Part shown: piece after piece, positions 7,466 through 14,983 of the stretch
How positions within the stretch are numbered: position 1 is the first letter of the stretch
Layout: each line of letters opens with the position of its first letter
NCBI GenBank assembly: GCA_003600225.1
Contig: QZFT01000029.1
Span: 39,637 to 103,636 of the forward strand
Source of the DNA: Pseudonocardiaceae bacterium YIM PH 21723
GTDB taxonomy: Bacteria > Actinomycetota > Actinomycetes > Mycobacteriales > Pseudonocardiaceae
Reading direction: 5' to 3'
Length of the DNA stretch: 64,000 nt
The notes under the pieces: generated by a model
Database searches by the model: none
Told to the model about the DNA's origin: nothing
The model's input: the letters and a program-made list of their open reading frames with translations, nothing else
Program-made: the position numbers and the translations under genes

Positions 7466-8599
7466 TTACTTCACCGTTCCAGTCGCTTCCAGCTTGCTGA
7501 TGTCCTCGGTGGTGTATCCGAGTTCCAGCAGCACCTCGGTGGTGTCGTTCGCGTGCCCGACCGGTGCGGTGGGCGTGCCCGCCGGCGTCCGGGAGAACCG
7601 GGGCGCCGGAGCGGGCTGCAGCACGCCGTCCAGTTCGACGAACGTGCCGCGGTCCACGTTGTGCTGGTGCTGGGCGGCCTCCTCCGGCGTGAGCACCGGG
7701 CTCAGGCAGGCGTCCGTCGGCTCGGCCAGCTTCGCCCATTCGTCCCGGGTCTTGGTCGCCACGCGTTCGGCGATCACCGCACGCAGCTTCGGCCAGTCCG
7801 CCGGGCTCCACCGCTGCGGCACGTCCGGGCCGGTGAGCTCCAGGATCTGGATCAGCTGCTGGTAGAACTTCTCCTCGATCGCGCCGATGGCCACATACTT
7901 GCCGTCCGCGCAGCGGTACGTGTCGTAGAACGGCGCGCCACCGTCCAGCATGTTCTCGCCGCGGCCACCCGGCCAGGCACCCGCCGCGCGCATGCCGTAG
8001 ATGAACGAGGACAGCAGTGCCGACCCGTCGGTCATCGCCGAGTCGATCACCTGACCGTGCCCGGACACCGACCGCTCGTGCAACGCGGCCAGCACGCCCA
8101 TGGCGAGGACCAGGCCACCGCCACCGAAGTCACCGAGCAGGTTGATCGGCGGGTGTGGCTGCTGGCCTGCCCGGCCGAGGGGTTCCAGCGCACCGCTGAT
8201 CGCGATGTAGTTGATGTCGTGCCCGGCCGTGGGCGCGAGCGCACCGGTCTGGCCCCAGCCGGTCATCCGGCCGTAAATCAGTCGAGGGTTGCGGGCCAGG
8301 GCGACGTCCGGGCCGAGGCCCATCTTCTCCATGACCCCGGGCCGGAAGCCCTCGATGAGCACGTCGGCGCTCTCGATCAGCTTCAGCAGGATCTCCGCAC
8401 CTTCCGGGCTGCGGGTATCCAGGCCGATGCGCCTGCGGCTGCGGGTCAACGGGTCGTTCGGCACCGCTACCGGGTCCGGCGCGGTCTTGTCGACCCGGAT
8501 CACCTCGGCGCCCAGGTCGGCCAGGATCATGGTGGCGAACGGGGCGGGCGCCAGGCCCGCCAGTTCGATGACCTTCAGTCCAGCGAGTGGTCCAGTCAT
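7466..8599 (-). CDS. CaiB/BaiF family protein, alpha-methylacyl-CoA racemase type
   Basis: A 377-residue family III CoA-transferase fold protein. KVIELAGLAPAPFATMILAD at the N-terminus, GHDINYIAISGAL near residue 150 and LLGDFGGGG near 180 fit the racemase subgroup, where the His of GHD, the Asp of LGD and a later Glu act in proton exchange at C2. It would epimerise 2-methylacyl-CoA esters so that branched chains can enter beta-oxidation. It begins 14 nt after the end of the acyl-CoA dehydrogenase gene, so the two form an operon under the divergent TetR gene. Confidence 0.85.
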   Translation of the reverse strand: MTGPLAGLKVIELAGLAPAPFATMILADLGAEVIRVDKTAPDPVAVPNDPLTRSRRRIGLDTRSPEGAEILLKLIESADVLIEGFRPGVMEKMGLGPDVALARNPRLIYGRMTGWGQTGALAPTAGHDINYIAISGALEPLGRAGQQPHPPINLLGDFGGGGLVLAMGVLAALHERSVSGHGQVIDSAMTDGSALLSSFIYGMRAAGAWPGGRGENMLDGGAPFYDTYRCADGKYVAIGAIEEKFYQQLIQILELTGPDVPQRWSPADWPKLRAVIAERVATKTRDEWAKLAEPTDACLSPVLTPEEAAQHQHNVDRGTFVELDGVLQPAPAPRFSRTPAGTPTAPVGHANDTTEVLLELGYTTEDISKLEATGTVK

Positions 8600-8613
8600 T
8601 GGTCGTCAGCCCC

Positions 8614-9771
8614 TTACGCCAGTGTCCGGCCGATGATCTCCTTCATGATCTCCGACGTACCGCCGAAGATCCGGGAGACGCGGATGTCCGACCACGCGCG
8701 GGCGATCGGGTACTCGTTCATGTAGCCGTAGCCGCCGAACAGCTGCACGCACTGGTCGATGACCTTATTGGCCCGCTCGGTGGCCCACAGCTTGGCCATC
8801 GCCGCGCTGGGCACGTCCAGCTCGCCGTTGATGTGCCGCACCATGCACTCGTCGACGAACGCCCTGGTCACCGCGACCTCGGTGGCGATCTCGGCCAGCT
8901 GGAACCGGGTGTTCTGGAACGCGGCGATCGGCTTGCCGAACGCCTTGCGGTCCTTGGTGTACTGGATGGTCAGCTTCAGCGCGCCCTCCATCGCGGCGAT
9001 CGCGCTCACCGCGATGATCAACCGCTCCTGGGGCAGCTGCTGCATCAGCTGGATGAAGCCCTGGCCCTCTTCGCCGCCGATCAGGTTCGACACCGGCACC
9101 CGGACCTCGTCGAAGAACAGCTCGGCGGTGTCCTGGCCCTTCATGCCGACCTTGTCGAGGATGCGGCCGCGCCGGAAGCCCGGGGTGGTCGCCTCGACGC
9201 CGATCAGCGAGGTGCCCTGAGCGCCCTTGGACGGGTCGGTCTTGGCCACCACGATGATGAAGTCGGCGAGCCCGCCGTTGGTGATGAAGGTCTTGGAGCC
9301 GTTGATGACGTACTCGTCGCCGTCCCGGACCGCGGTGGTGCTGATGCCCTGCAGGTCGGAGCCGGCGCCCGGCTCGGACATGGCGACGGCGCTGACCCAC
9401 TCGCCGGAGGCGAACTTCGGCAGCCAGGCGCGCTTCTGCTCCTCGGTGCCGTACTGCAGCACGTAGTGCGCGTCGATGCCGCTGTGCACCGAGTTACCCC
9501 AGCTGGAGTCGCCGGAGTAGGCCTGCTCCTCGATCAGCACGGCCTCGTGCGCGAAGGTGCCGCCACCGCCGCCGTACTCCTCCGGGATGGAGGCACACAG
9601 CAGGCCGAGCTCGCCCGCCTTGTTCCACAGCTCCCGGTCCACCTGCTTCTGCTCGATGAACCGTTCCGCGTTGGGGGTCACTTCCTTGGCGAAGAAGCTG
9701 CGGGTCATGTCGCGCAGCAGGTCCAGCTCTTCGGTCATCCAGGGGGATCGGTAGGGCGGTCGGACCAGCAT
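8614..9771 (-). CDS. Acyl-CoA dehydrogenase
   Basis: A 385-residue flavoprotein of standard family length. Visible signatures are AMSEPGAGSDLQG (FAD/substrate loop), KTFITNGGLADFIIVVAKT, FGKPIAAFQNTRFQLAE and the C-terminal FGGYGYMNEYPIARAW with SDIRVSRIFGGTSEIMKEII. It introduces the alpha-beta double bond of an acyl-CoA in the cytoplasm. ATG 9771 is chosen because of GGGAG 8 nt upstream; the frame stays open to 9858 but that extension is a cysteine-rich artefact of the operator palindrome. It shares an operon with the racemase-type gene and is divergent from a TetR gene. Confidence 0.9.
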   Translation of the reverse strand: MLVRPPYRSPWMTEELDLLRDMTRSFFAKEVTPNAERFIEQKQVDRELWNKAGELGLLCASIPEEYGGGGGTFAHEAVLIEEQAYSGDSSWGNSVHSGIDAHYVLQYGTEEQKRAWLPKFASGEWVSAVAMSEPGAGSDLQGISTTAVRDGDEYVINGSKTFITNGGLADFIIVVAKTDPSKGAQGTSLIGVEATTPGFRRGRILDKVGMKGQDTAELFFDEVRVPVSNLIGGEEGQGFIQLMQQLPQERLIIAVSAIAAMEGALKLTIQYTKDRKAFGKPIAAFQNTRFQLAEIATEVAVTRAFVDECMVRHINGELDVPSAAMAKLWATERANKVIDQCVQLFGGYGYMNEYPIARAWSDIRVSRIFGGTSEIMKEIIGRTLA

Positions 9772-9825
9772 CGGAAGCTCCCACAGTGTCTTCGTCTCGG
9801 GGCAAGACAAACATTCAGGCCTGCA

Positions 9826-9849
9826 TGTACATTCTGGCCTGAATGTACA
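9826..9849. promoter_or_regulatory. Candidate TetR operator
   Basis: TGTACATTC (9826-9834) and GAATGTACA (9841-9849) are perfect inverted repeats with a 6-bp centre, between the divergent dehydrogenase and TetR starts. A further half-site (ACATTCAGGCC, from 9811) lies just beside it. It is the natural site for autoregulation by the adjacent TetR protein. Confidence 0.7.
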
Positions 9850-9902
9850 ACGGGACATAGCACGGGTAAAGGACGTCTTAGGCTCTCCTTCAGGAGGTGC
9901 AG

Positions 9903-10508
9903 GTGGCCGAGGCTATTGCGAGACTGACCCAGGCGCAGCGGAGCGAGCGCACGCGTGAGCTGCTGCTCGACTCCACCATCGACTGCCTGGTCGAGCTCGG
10001 CTACGCGCGGACGTCCACCGGTGAGATCTGCCGCCGGGCGGGCGTGACCCGAGGCGCCCACCAGCACCATTTCGCCACCAGGGCCGAGCTGTTCTCGCAG
10101 GCCGTCGAGCACCTGGTGGCCAGGCTGATCAGCGACATCCTGCCCAACGCGGTCTTGAGCGGAACGCTGGAGGAACGCGTCGAGGCCGGCATCGACCAGC
10201 TGTGGCGCGGCTACTCGGGGGAGCTGTCCATCGCGGCGATGGAACTCTGGGTCGCGGCGCGCACCGATCCCGAACTGCGCGACACCATGCGTCCGGTGGA
10301 CAAGGCCCTGGTGCGCTCCACGATCGAGGGATTCCGGCATCTCTGGGGCGACCTGGTCGACGACGACAAGTTCGACCGGCTGTTCGGGCTGACCCTGACG
10401 GTGATCCGCGGCCTGGCATTGGACGCCATGATCGGCGGCGACCCGGAGCGCCGGGAGCGGCAACTGGCCGAATGGAAGGCCATGGCGAAGGCGATCATCC
10501 TCACCTAG
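9903..10508 (+). CDS. TetR family transcriptional regulator
   Basis: A 201-residue protein. The N-terminal helix-turn-helix is clear: RELLLDSTIDCLVELGYART, then TGEICRRAGVTRGAHQHHF. The C-terminal two thirds is a helical ligand domain, as usual for the family. It is divergent from the dehydrogenase/racemase operon across a palindromic operator and so probably represses that operon until an acyl-CoA ligand appears. GTG 9903 was preferred because AGGAGG ends 5 nt before it; GTG 9897 overlaps the ribosome site. Palindromic element B begins directly after the stop. Confidence 0.9.
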   Translation: MAEAIARLTQAQRSERTRELLLDSTIDCLVELGYARTSTGEICRRAGVTRGAHQHHFATRAELFSQAVEHLVARLISDILPNAVLSGTLEERVEAGIDQLWRGYSGELSIAAMELWVAARTDPELRDTMRPVDKALVRSTIEGFRHLWGDLVDDDKFDRLFGLTLTVIRGLALDAMIGGDPERRERQLAEWKAMAKAIILT

Positions 10509-10510
10509 CT

Positions 10511-11037
10511 GTTGGGGTACTTCTGGTGGTTGTCGAAGGATGGCCTTGAGGGGGAGACGGGTTTCGGGGGCGTCTTTCCTGCCGGCGTGTTGGGTGGGGG
10601 CACGCCGGACTGGCTTTTCGGGGCCTTCGGGGCTTGATCACTTTGGCGCGGATTTGCGCGGGGCTGGTGGGGTTGCTGTGGCGGGCGGTGTTCCTGTGGG
10701 TGAACGGGGTGGCATTGTTCCTGGTTAAAGACCTATTTAGGGCATCGAAAACGTCTTTAACCCGGAACAATCAATTCGTCCACAGTGGACTGAACGCCCC
10801 GTTGCCGGTTCTCGCCAGGCCGAGATGCCCATGATCGACACAGCCCGTGACCTCAGCCCCGCAGAACCCCCAGAAACCACCAAAAGCCGAGCTCCCGACC
10901 ACACCCAGCCACCCCGAAGGCCCCGAACAGCCAGTCCGGCGTGCCCCCACCAGACAGCCAGGCAGGAAAGACAGGCGTGCCCCCACCCGTCTCCCCCTCC
11001 AAAGCCCTCTTTCGCCAACCACCAGACGCACCCCCAG
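10511..11037. repeat. Large palindromic repeat element, copy B (inverted relative to A)
   Basis: About 527 bp of non-coding DNA starting 2 nt after the TetR stop. Read on the minus strand it matches copy A nearly throughout: the outer arms (GGGGGAGACGG, CTTTCCTGCC, GCACGCCGGACTGG), the GAAAACGTCTTTAACCCGG centre and the block with GTCCACAGTGGAC and CATGATCGACACAGCCCGTG. The 34-bp unit is present once, not three times. The remaining 122 bp before the LOG gene show nothing recognisable apart from its ribosome site. Confidence 0.85.
10714..10771. repeat. Central inverted repeat of element B
   Basis: ATTGTTCCTGGTTAAAGAC and GTCTTTAACCCGGAACAAT, 19-bp arms with one mismatch and a 20-nt spacer. 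It equals the reverse complement of 2181-2238 apart from a few substitutions, mostly in the spacer. Confidence 0.85.
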
Positions 11038-11159
11038 TCGCCGAGAAATGACGCCGGATATAACGGCGTGTTTGCCTTGCTGCTGCGATTGCGTTGCGTG
11101 GTTGCGACAAGCAGCCGCAAAGATGTGAGTACTGCTCGCGTCCCTGCGGAGGTTCACTC

Positions 11160-11750
11160 GTGCGTATTGCCGTCTACACCGGCTCGGCCTCCGGGGTCGA
11201 CCCTCGCTTCGCGGAAACAGCCAGGTCGCTGGGCCGCACGCTGGCCGAGCGCGGTATCGGCCTGGTCTACGGCGGTGGCCGGGTCGGCCTGATGGGCGAG
11301 GTCGCCGACGCGGTGCTGGCCGCCGGTGGCGAGGCGGTCGGCGTGATGCCGTCCGCGCTGGTCAACGCGGAGATCGCGCATCTGGGGCTGACCGAGCTGC
11401 ACGTGGTGGCCGACATGCACGAGCGCAAGGCCAAGATGATCGAACTGGCCGACGCGTTCATCGCCTTGCCCGGTGGCACCGGCACGCTGGAGGAACTGTT
11501 CGAGGTGTGGACCTGGCTGCAGCTGGGCATGCACGACAAGCCGGTCACCCTGCTGGACGTCGCCGACTACTGGCGTCCGCTCACCGACATGCTCGACCAC
11601 ATGGTCACCAACGGCTTCGTCCGCCAGGCGCAGCGGGACACCCTGCTGCACGCCCACTCCGTCGAGGACGCCCTCGCCCAGTTGCTGGCCTGGGAGGGGG
11701 CGCCGCCGAAATGGCCGGCGCCCGCTCCGGTGGTCGCGGTGTCCAACTAG
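11160..11750 (+). CDS. LOG family protein (TIGR00730 Rossmann fold, nucleotide 5'-monophosphate phosphoribohydrolase type)
   Basis: A 196-residue protein with IAVYTGSASGVDPRF at the N-terminus, VYGGGRVGLMGEVADAV near residue 43 and the diagnostic ALPGGTGTLEELFEVWTWLQ near residue 103. LOG proteins cleave N6-modified or plain nucleoside monophosphates to base and ribose 5-phosphate; many bacterial members carry the older label lysine decarboxylase, which is wrong for this motif. GTG 11160 is taken as the start since GGAGG lies 7 nt upstream. The stop overlaps the stop of the convergent lectin-like gene. Confidence 0.88.
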   Translation: MRIAVYTGSASGVDPRFAETARSLGRTLAERGIGLVYGGGRVGLMGEVADAVLAAGGEAVGVMPSALVNAEIAHLGLTELHVVADMHERKAKMIELADAFIALPGGTGTLEELFEVWTWLQLGMHDKPVTLLDVADYWRPLTDMLDHMVTNGFVRQAQRDTLLHAHSVEDALAQLLAWEGAPPKWPAPAPVVAVSN

Positions 11751-12211
11751 AACCAGCGCTGGCCCGGCTCGTCGGAGCAGTTCTCCAGGCTGACCCAGGG
11801 TCCCTGCTTCCTGTTGCCGTCCAGGCACAGGCCAGGGGAGGCCACGCTGCGGAACCTGACCCGGCCATTCGGATAGGTGTCCCGGTAGAAGGACTGTGCC
11901 TGCGCGCCAGTGCAGACCTGCTGGACGGCCCGCTCGGTCGCCCCCGCCGACACGTCGACGCACTGGTTGGTGCCCTGGTTCCGCAACTGGTAGCCGGTGG
12001 CCACGGCCTCCCGGTACCAGTTCTGCCTCGCGCTCCCGTCGCACGCCGCCATGTCGATGTGCCCGTCCCCGGCCACGACCATGCACCCGAGGGACGGCAG
12101 GTCGTTGTCATAGGTGAACGGTCCGTCGGGGGCAGCCGAGGCCACCGCCGGAATCGTCCCGAGTGCTAACGCCGCAGTCGCGGCGACACACCACTTACCC
12201 CAGTTCTTCAT
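11747..12211 (-). CDS. Small secreted ricin-B-like (beta-trefoil) protein
   Basis: A 154-residue protein with a signal peptide (residues 1 to about 28, AATAALALGTIPAVASA). The mature part has three trefoil-like repeats: LGCMVVAGDGHIDMAACDGS, NQCVDVSAGATERAVQQVC and PGLCLDGNRKQGPWVSLENC, each with paired cysteines, and QNWY/QSFY/QRWF marks that fit the QxW motif of ricin-type lectins. It has no catalytic domain and probably binds carbohydrate outside the cell. ATG 12211 has a GGGGGGA site. Its stop overlaps that of the LOG gene. Confidence 0.75.
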   Translation of the reverse strand: MKNWGKWCVAATAALALGTIPAVASAAPDGPFTYDNDLPSLGCMVVAGDGHIDMAACDGSARQNWYREAVATGYQLRNQGTNQCVDVSAGATERAVQQVCTGAQAQSFYRDTYPNGRVRFRSVASPGLCLDGNRKQGPWVSLENCSDEPGQRWF

Positions 12212-12310
12212 GATTCCCCCCATTGCCCGCGCCGAAGGTGGCGCATCCTGCGATGCTCGCAGAGAAAGTGTGATCCACGCAACACCTGTCTCGGGCTACC
12301 GTTGATCCAC

Positions 12311-13228
12311 ATGACGCATGCCGACCTTGAGGTCACCGCCGAACTCGTGCGGGAGCTGCTCCGCGATCAGCACCCTGACCTGGCCGATCGTCCGATCCGG
12401 TTCGGTGCGCGAGGCTGGGGCAACCAGCTGTGGCGGCTCGGCGACGACCTCGCCGTCCGATTGCCCTGGATGAGTGAGTCCGCGGCCGCGCTGCTGTTCA
12501 TCGAGCACGCGTGGGTGCCCACTCTCGCCCCGCGCCTCCCGCTGCCGATTCCCGTTCCACTGAGGCTCGGGGAGCCTTCGGAACGGTTCCCCAAGGGGTG
12601 GATCATCACGACCTGGGTGCCGGGGGAGCCCGCCGACCGCGCGCCGATCACCCGTGGTGCGGAGGCGGCGACGGCGCTGGCCGCCTTCCTGTCCGCACTG
12701 CATCAGCCCGCTCCTGAGCAGGCGCCCGCCGGCCGCGCTCGCGGTGGGCCGCTGACCGGCCACTCCGCGTGGGTCGAGAAGCAGCTCGCCTCGGCCGTCG
12801 AACGCGGGCTCATCGCCGACCCGGAGGCGGTTCGCGCGGTGTGGGCGGACGCCGTCGCCACGCCCGAGTGGGACGGTCCGGCCGTCTGGCTGCACGGTGA
12901 CCTGCATCCGGCCAATGTGCTCACCATGGACGGCGCCCTCTGCGGAGTGATCGACTTCGAGGATCTCTTCGCCGGTGATCCGGCCTGGGACCTCGCCGCG
13001 GCGTGGATCCTGCTGCCGGACGGCGCCATCGACCGGTTCCACGCCGCCTACCGGCCGGTTCCGGATGCGGCGACCCTGCGCCGGGCCCGGGGCCTGGCGG
13101 TGGCCAGGGCCCTGATGTGCCTGCACGTCGGCGATGCGGGGGACCACGGCAGGCCCGGTGGCAAGCCCACCTGGGGTCCGCCCGCACGCGCGTCGCTGCG
13201 TCGGCTGGTCAGTTCACCGCGAGGGTGA
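12311..13228 (+). CDS. Aminoglycoside phosphotransferase (APH) family protein
   Basis: About 305 residues with a protein-kinase-like fold: RFGARGWGNQLWRLGDDLAV (nucleotide loop), VWLHGDLHPANVLT (catalytic loop, HGDxxxxN) and GVIDFEDLFAGDPAWDLA (metal-binding Asp). The family phosphorylates antibiotics or small metabolites, and this branch (with WVPTLAPRLPLPIPVPLR) is chromosomal and common in actinomycetes; true resistance is not implied. The start could be TTG 12302 or ATG 12311; no strong ribosome site marks either. The 3' end overlaps the convergent oxidoreductase gene by 20 bp. Confidence 0.85.
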   Translation: MTHADLEVTAELVRELLRDQHPDLADRPIRFGARGWGNQLWRLGDDLAVRLPWMSESAAALLFIEHAWVPTLAPRLPLPIPVPLRLGEPSERFPKGWIITTWVPGEPADRAPITRGAEAATALAAFLSALHQPAPEQAPAGRARGGPLTGHSAWVEKQLASAVERGLIADPEAVRAVWADAVATPEWDGPAVWLHGDLHPANVLTMDGALCGVIDFEDLFAGDPAWDLAAAWILLPDGAIDRFHAAYRPVPDAATLRRARGLAVARALMCLHVGDAGDHGRPGGKPTWGPPARASLRRLVSSPRG

Positions 13229-14093
13229 GCTTTCCGCCGGGGTGCCCGCTCTCGCTCTCGGTCAGCGCCGCTGCCGCCTCCTCAAGTGGATAACTCGCGC
13301 CCTGGGTGACGCGTAGTCCGCTCTCGGTGATCCTGGTCAGCATTTCGACCGTCTGGTCGGATTCGCCGGAGAACTGGATGCCCAGTTCGAAGGCGGCCGC
13401 GTCGGCGATGGTGACGATCCGGTCCTTCGAGCCCAGCAGTTCGAGCGATCCCGGGAGGACGCCGTGACCTGCGGCGTCGAACACCGCGTCCACCGCACCG
13501 GCCTCGCGGACCCGGTCGAGCCAGCCGTCGCCGTACCGCACCGGCGTGACTCCCAGTGACCTCAGGTCGTCGAGGCTCCGGCTGCCGCCGGTACCGATGA
13601 CGGTCGCGCCCTGGGCGAGGGCGGCCTGGGCGGCGAACCGGCCGACCGTGCCGCTGGCGCCGTGGATCAGCAGGGTGTCGCCTTGGCGGATCCCCAGCAA
13701 TCCGAGCACCCGCAGCGCGGCCTCTCCGGCGACCGGCAGTGCGGCGGCGTCCGCCCAGGACAGGGCGGCCGGCTTGGGTACGACCGTCCTCGCCAGTGTG
13801 TACTCGGCGTAACCACCGGTCTCGGGCCAGCCGAAGACCTCGTCGCCGACGGCGAAACCCGCACCGTCGCCGACGGCGTCGACGACGCCCGCCACTTCGA
13901 AGCCGGGGATGTGCGGGAACTTGACGGGGAAGTTGTCCCGCATGAAGCCGTTGCGAATCTTCCAGTCGATCGGGTTGACCCCGGCGACCCGCACGGCCAG
14001 CCGCACCTGCCCTGGGCCGGGCTCCGGCACCGCGATCTCGGACAGTCGCAGGACCTCTGGCCCGCCGTACGCGGAGTAGGTGATCGCTCGCAT
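13209..14093 (-). CDS. NADP-dependent oxidoreductase (quinone oxidoreductase-like, MDR family)
   Basis: A 294-residue medium-chain dehydrogenase/reductase without the zinc ligands. RAITYSAYGGPEVLRL at the start, RVAGVNPIDWKIRNG near residue 43, PHIPGFEVAGVVDAVG and the nucleotide motif LLIHGASGTVGRFAAQAALA near residue 140 identify the quinone-reductase-like branch. It likely reduces an enone or quinone with NADPH. ATG 14093 begins the conserved domain, with AGGA upstream. It is divergent from the acyl-CoA carboxylase operon across a 26-bp palindrome. Confidence 0.88.
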   Translation of the reverse strand: MRAITYSAYGGPEVLRLSEIAVPEPGPGQVRLAVRVAGVNPIDWKIRNGFMRDNFPVKFPHIPGFEVAGVVDAVGDGAGFAVGDEVFGWPETGGYAEYTLARTVVPKPAALSWADAAALPVAGEAALRVLGLLGIRQGDTLLIHGASGTVGRFAAQAALAQGATVIGTGGSRSLDDLRSLGVTPVRYGDGWLDRVREAGAVDAVFDAAGHGVLPGSLELLGSKDRIVTIADAAAFELGIQFSGESDQTVEMLTRITESGLRVTQGASYPLEEAAAALTESESGHPGGKLTLAVN

Positions 14094-14119
14094 GGTCTTC
14101 CTGCACTCCTGAGGTAGTA

Positions 14120-14145
14120 AAACAAGCAAGCATGCTTGTTTGTTT
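14120..14145. promoter_or_regulatory. Candidate operator palindrome
   Basis: A 26-bp near-perfect palindrome centred on GCATGC (outer part AAACAAG / TTTGTTT, one mismatched pair) between the divergent oxidoreductase and TIGR03084 starts. It has the size of a TetR or MarR site. The TetR gene closing the operon at 22652 is one candidate regulator. Confidence 0.6.
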
Positions 14146-14206
14146 CGATGAGAGGTGCAAAGCTACCGAGCAGTAGCACTTCGCCGGACTCGCCGAAGGA
14201 TGTGCC

Positions 14207-14983
14207 GTGCTGGACTTCGAGACACTGCTCGAGGACCTCCTCGCCGAGGGTGACGAGCTGGACGGGCTGGTAGCCGAACTGGCTGACCAGGACTGGTCCA
14301 AGCCCACCCCGGCCGAGGGATGGACCATCGGGCATCAGATCTCCCATCTTGCCTGGACCGACGAGTGTTCGCTGGCCGCCATCGCCGGCGGCGACGCGTT
14401 CCAGGCCGTCATCGAGAAGGCCACGAAGGACCCCGCGGGCTTCGTCGAGGCCGGTGCCCGCGAGCAGCTGGACGATCCGCCGGGACTCCTCGCCCGGTGG
14501 CGCCGCGTCCGCCGCGAGCTGGCCGACGAGCTGCGTACGGTGCCCGCCGGCACCAAGCTGCCCTGGTTCGGGCCGCCGATGAGCGCGCCGTCCATGGCCA
14601 CCGCGCGGTTGATGGAGACCTGGGCACACGGCCGCGACGTCGCCGACGCGCTCGGCATCCCGCCGAAGGTCACCCGGCGGCTCAAGCACATCGCGCACCT
14701 GGGTTTCCGCACCCGGGGCTTCGCCTACCTGGTGAACGACAAGCAGCCGCCCACCTCCGAGCTGCGCCTCGAACTGTCCGGTGTGGACGGTGAGCTGTGG
14801 ACGTTCGGCCCGGAGGACGCCGAGCAGCGGGTCACCGGATCCGCGCTGGACTTCGTGTTGCTCGGCACCCAGCGGATCAACCGGGCGAACACCGACCTGA
14901 AGGCCGTCGGCGCCGACGCCGACGAGTGGCTGAACATCGTGCAGACCTTCGCCGGTCCTCCTGGAAAGGGACGTGCGGCATGA
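14207..14983 (+). CDS. TIGR03084 family protein (maleylpyruvate isomerase/DinB fold)
   Basis: A 258-residue protein. WTIGHQISHLAWTDE near residue 39 and METWAHGRDVADALG near residue 139 supply the His and Asp/His ligands of the DinB-like metal site used by mycothiol-dependent isomerases. TIGR03084 members have no proven reaction but are regularly linked to AtuA-type genes in actinobacteria, as here. The stop overlaps the next ATG by 4 nt, so this is probably the first gene of the operon. GTG 14207 is the start, with GAAGGA upstream. Confidence 0.85.
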   Translation: MLDFETLLEDLLAEGDELDGLVAELADQDWSKPTPAEGWTIGHQISHLAWTDECSLAAIAGGDAFQAVIEKATKDPAGFVEAGAREQLDDPPGLLARWRRVRRELADELRTVPAGTKLPWFGPPMSAPSMATARLMETWAHGRDVADALGIPPKVTRRLKHIAHLGFRTRGFAYLVNDKQPPTSELRLELSGVDGELWTFGPEDAEQRVTGSALDFVLLGTQRINRANTDLKAVGADADEWLNIVQTFAGPPGKGRAA

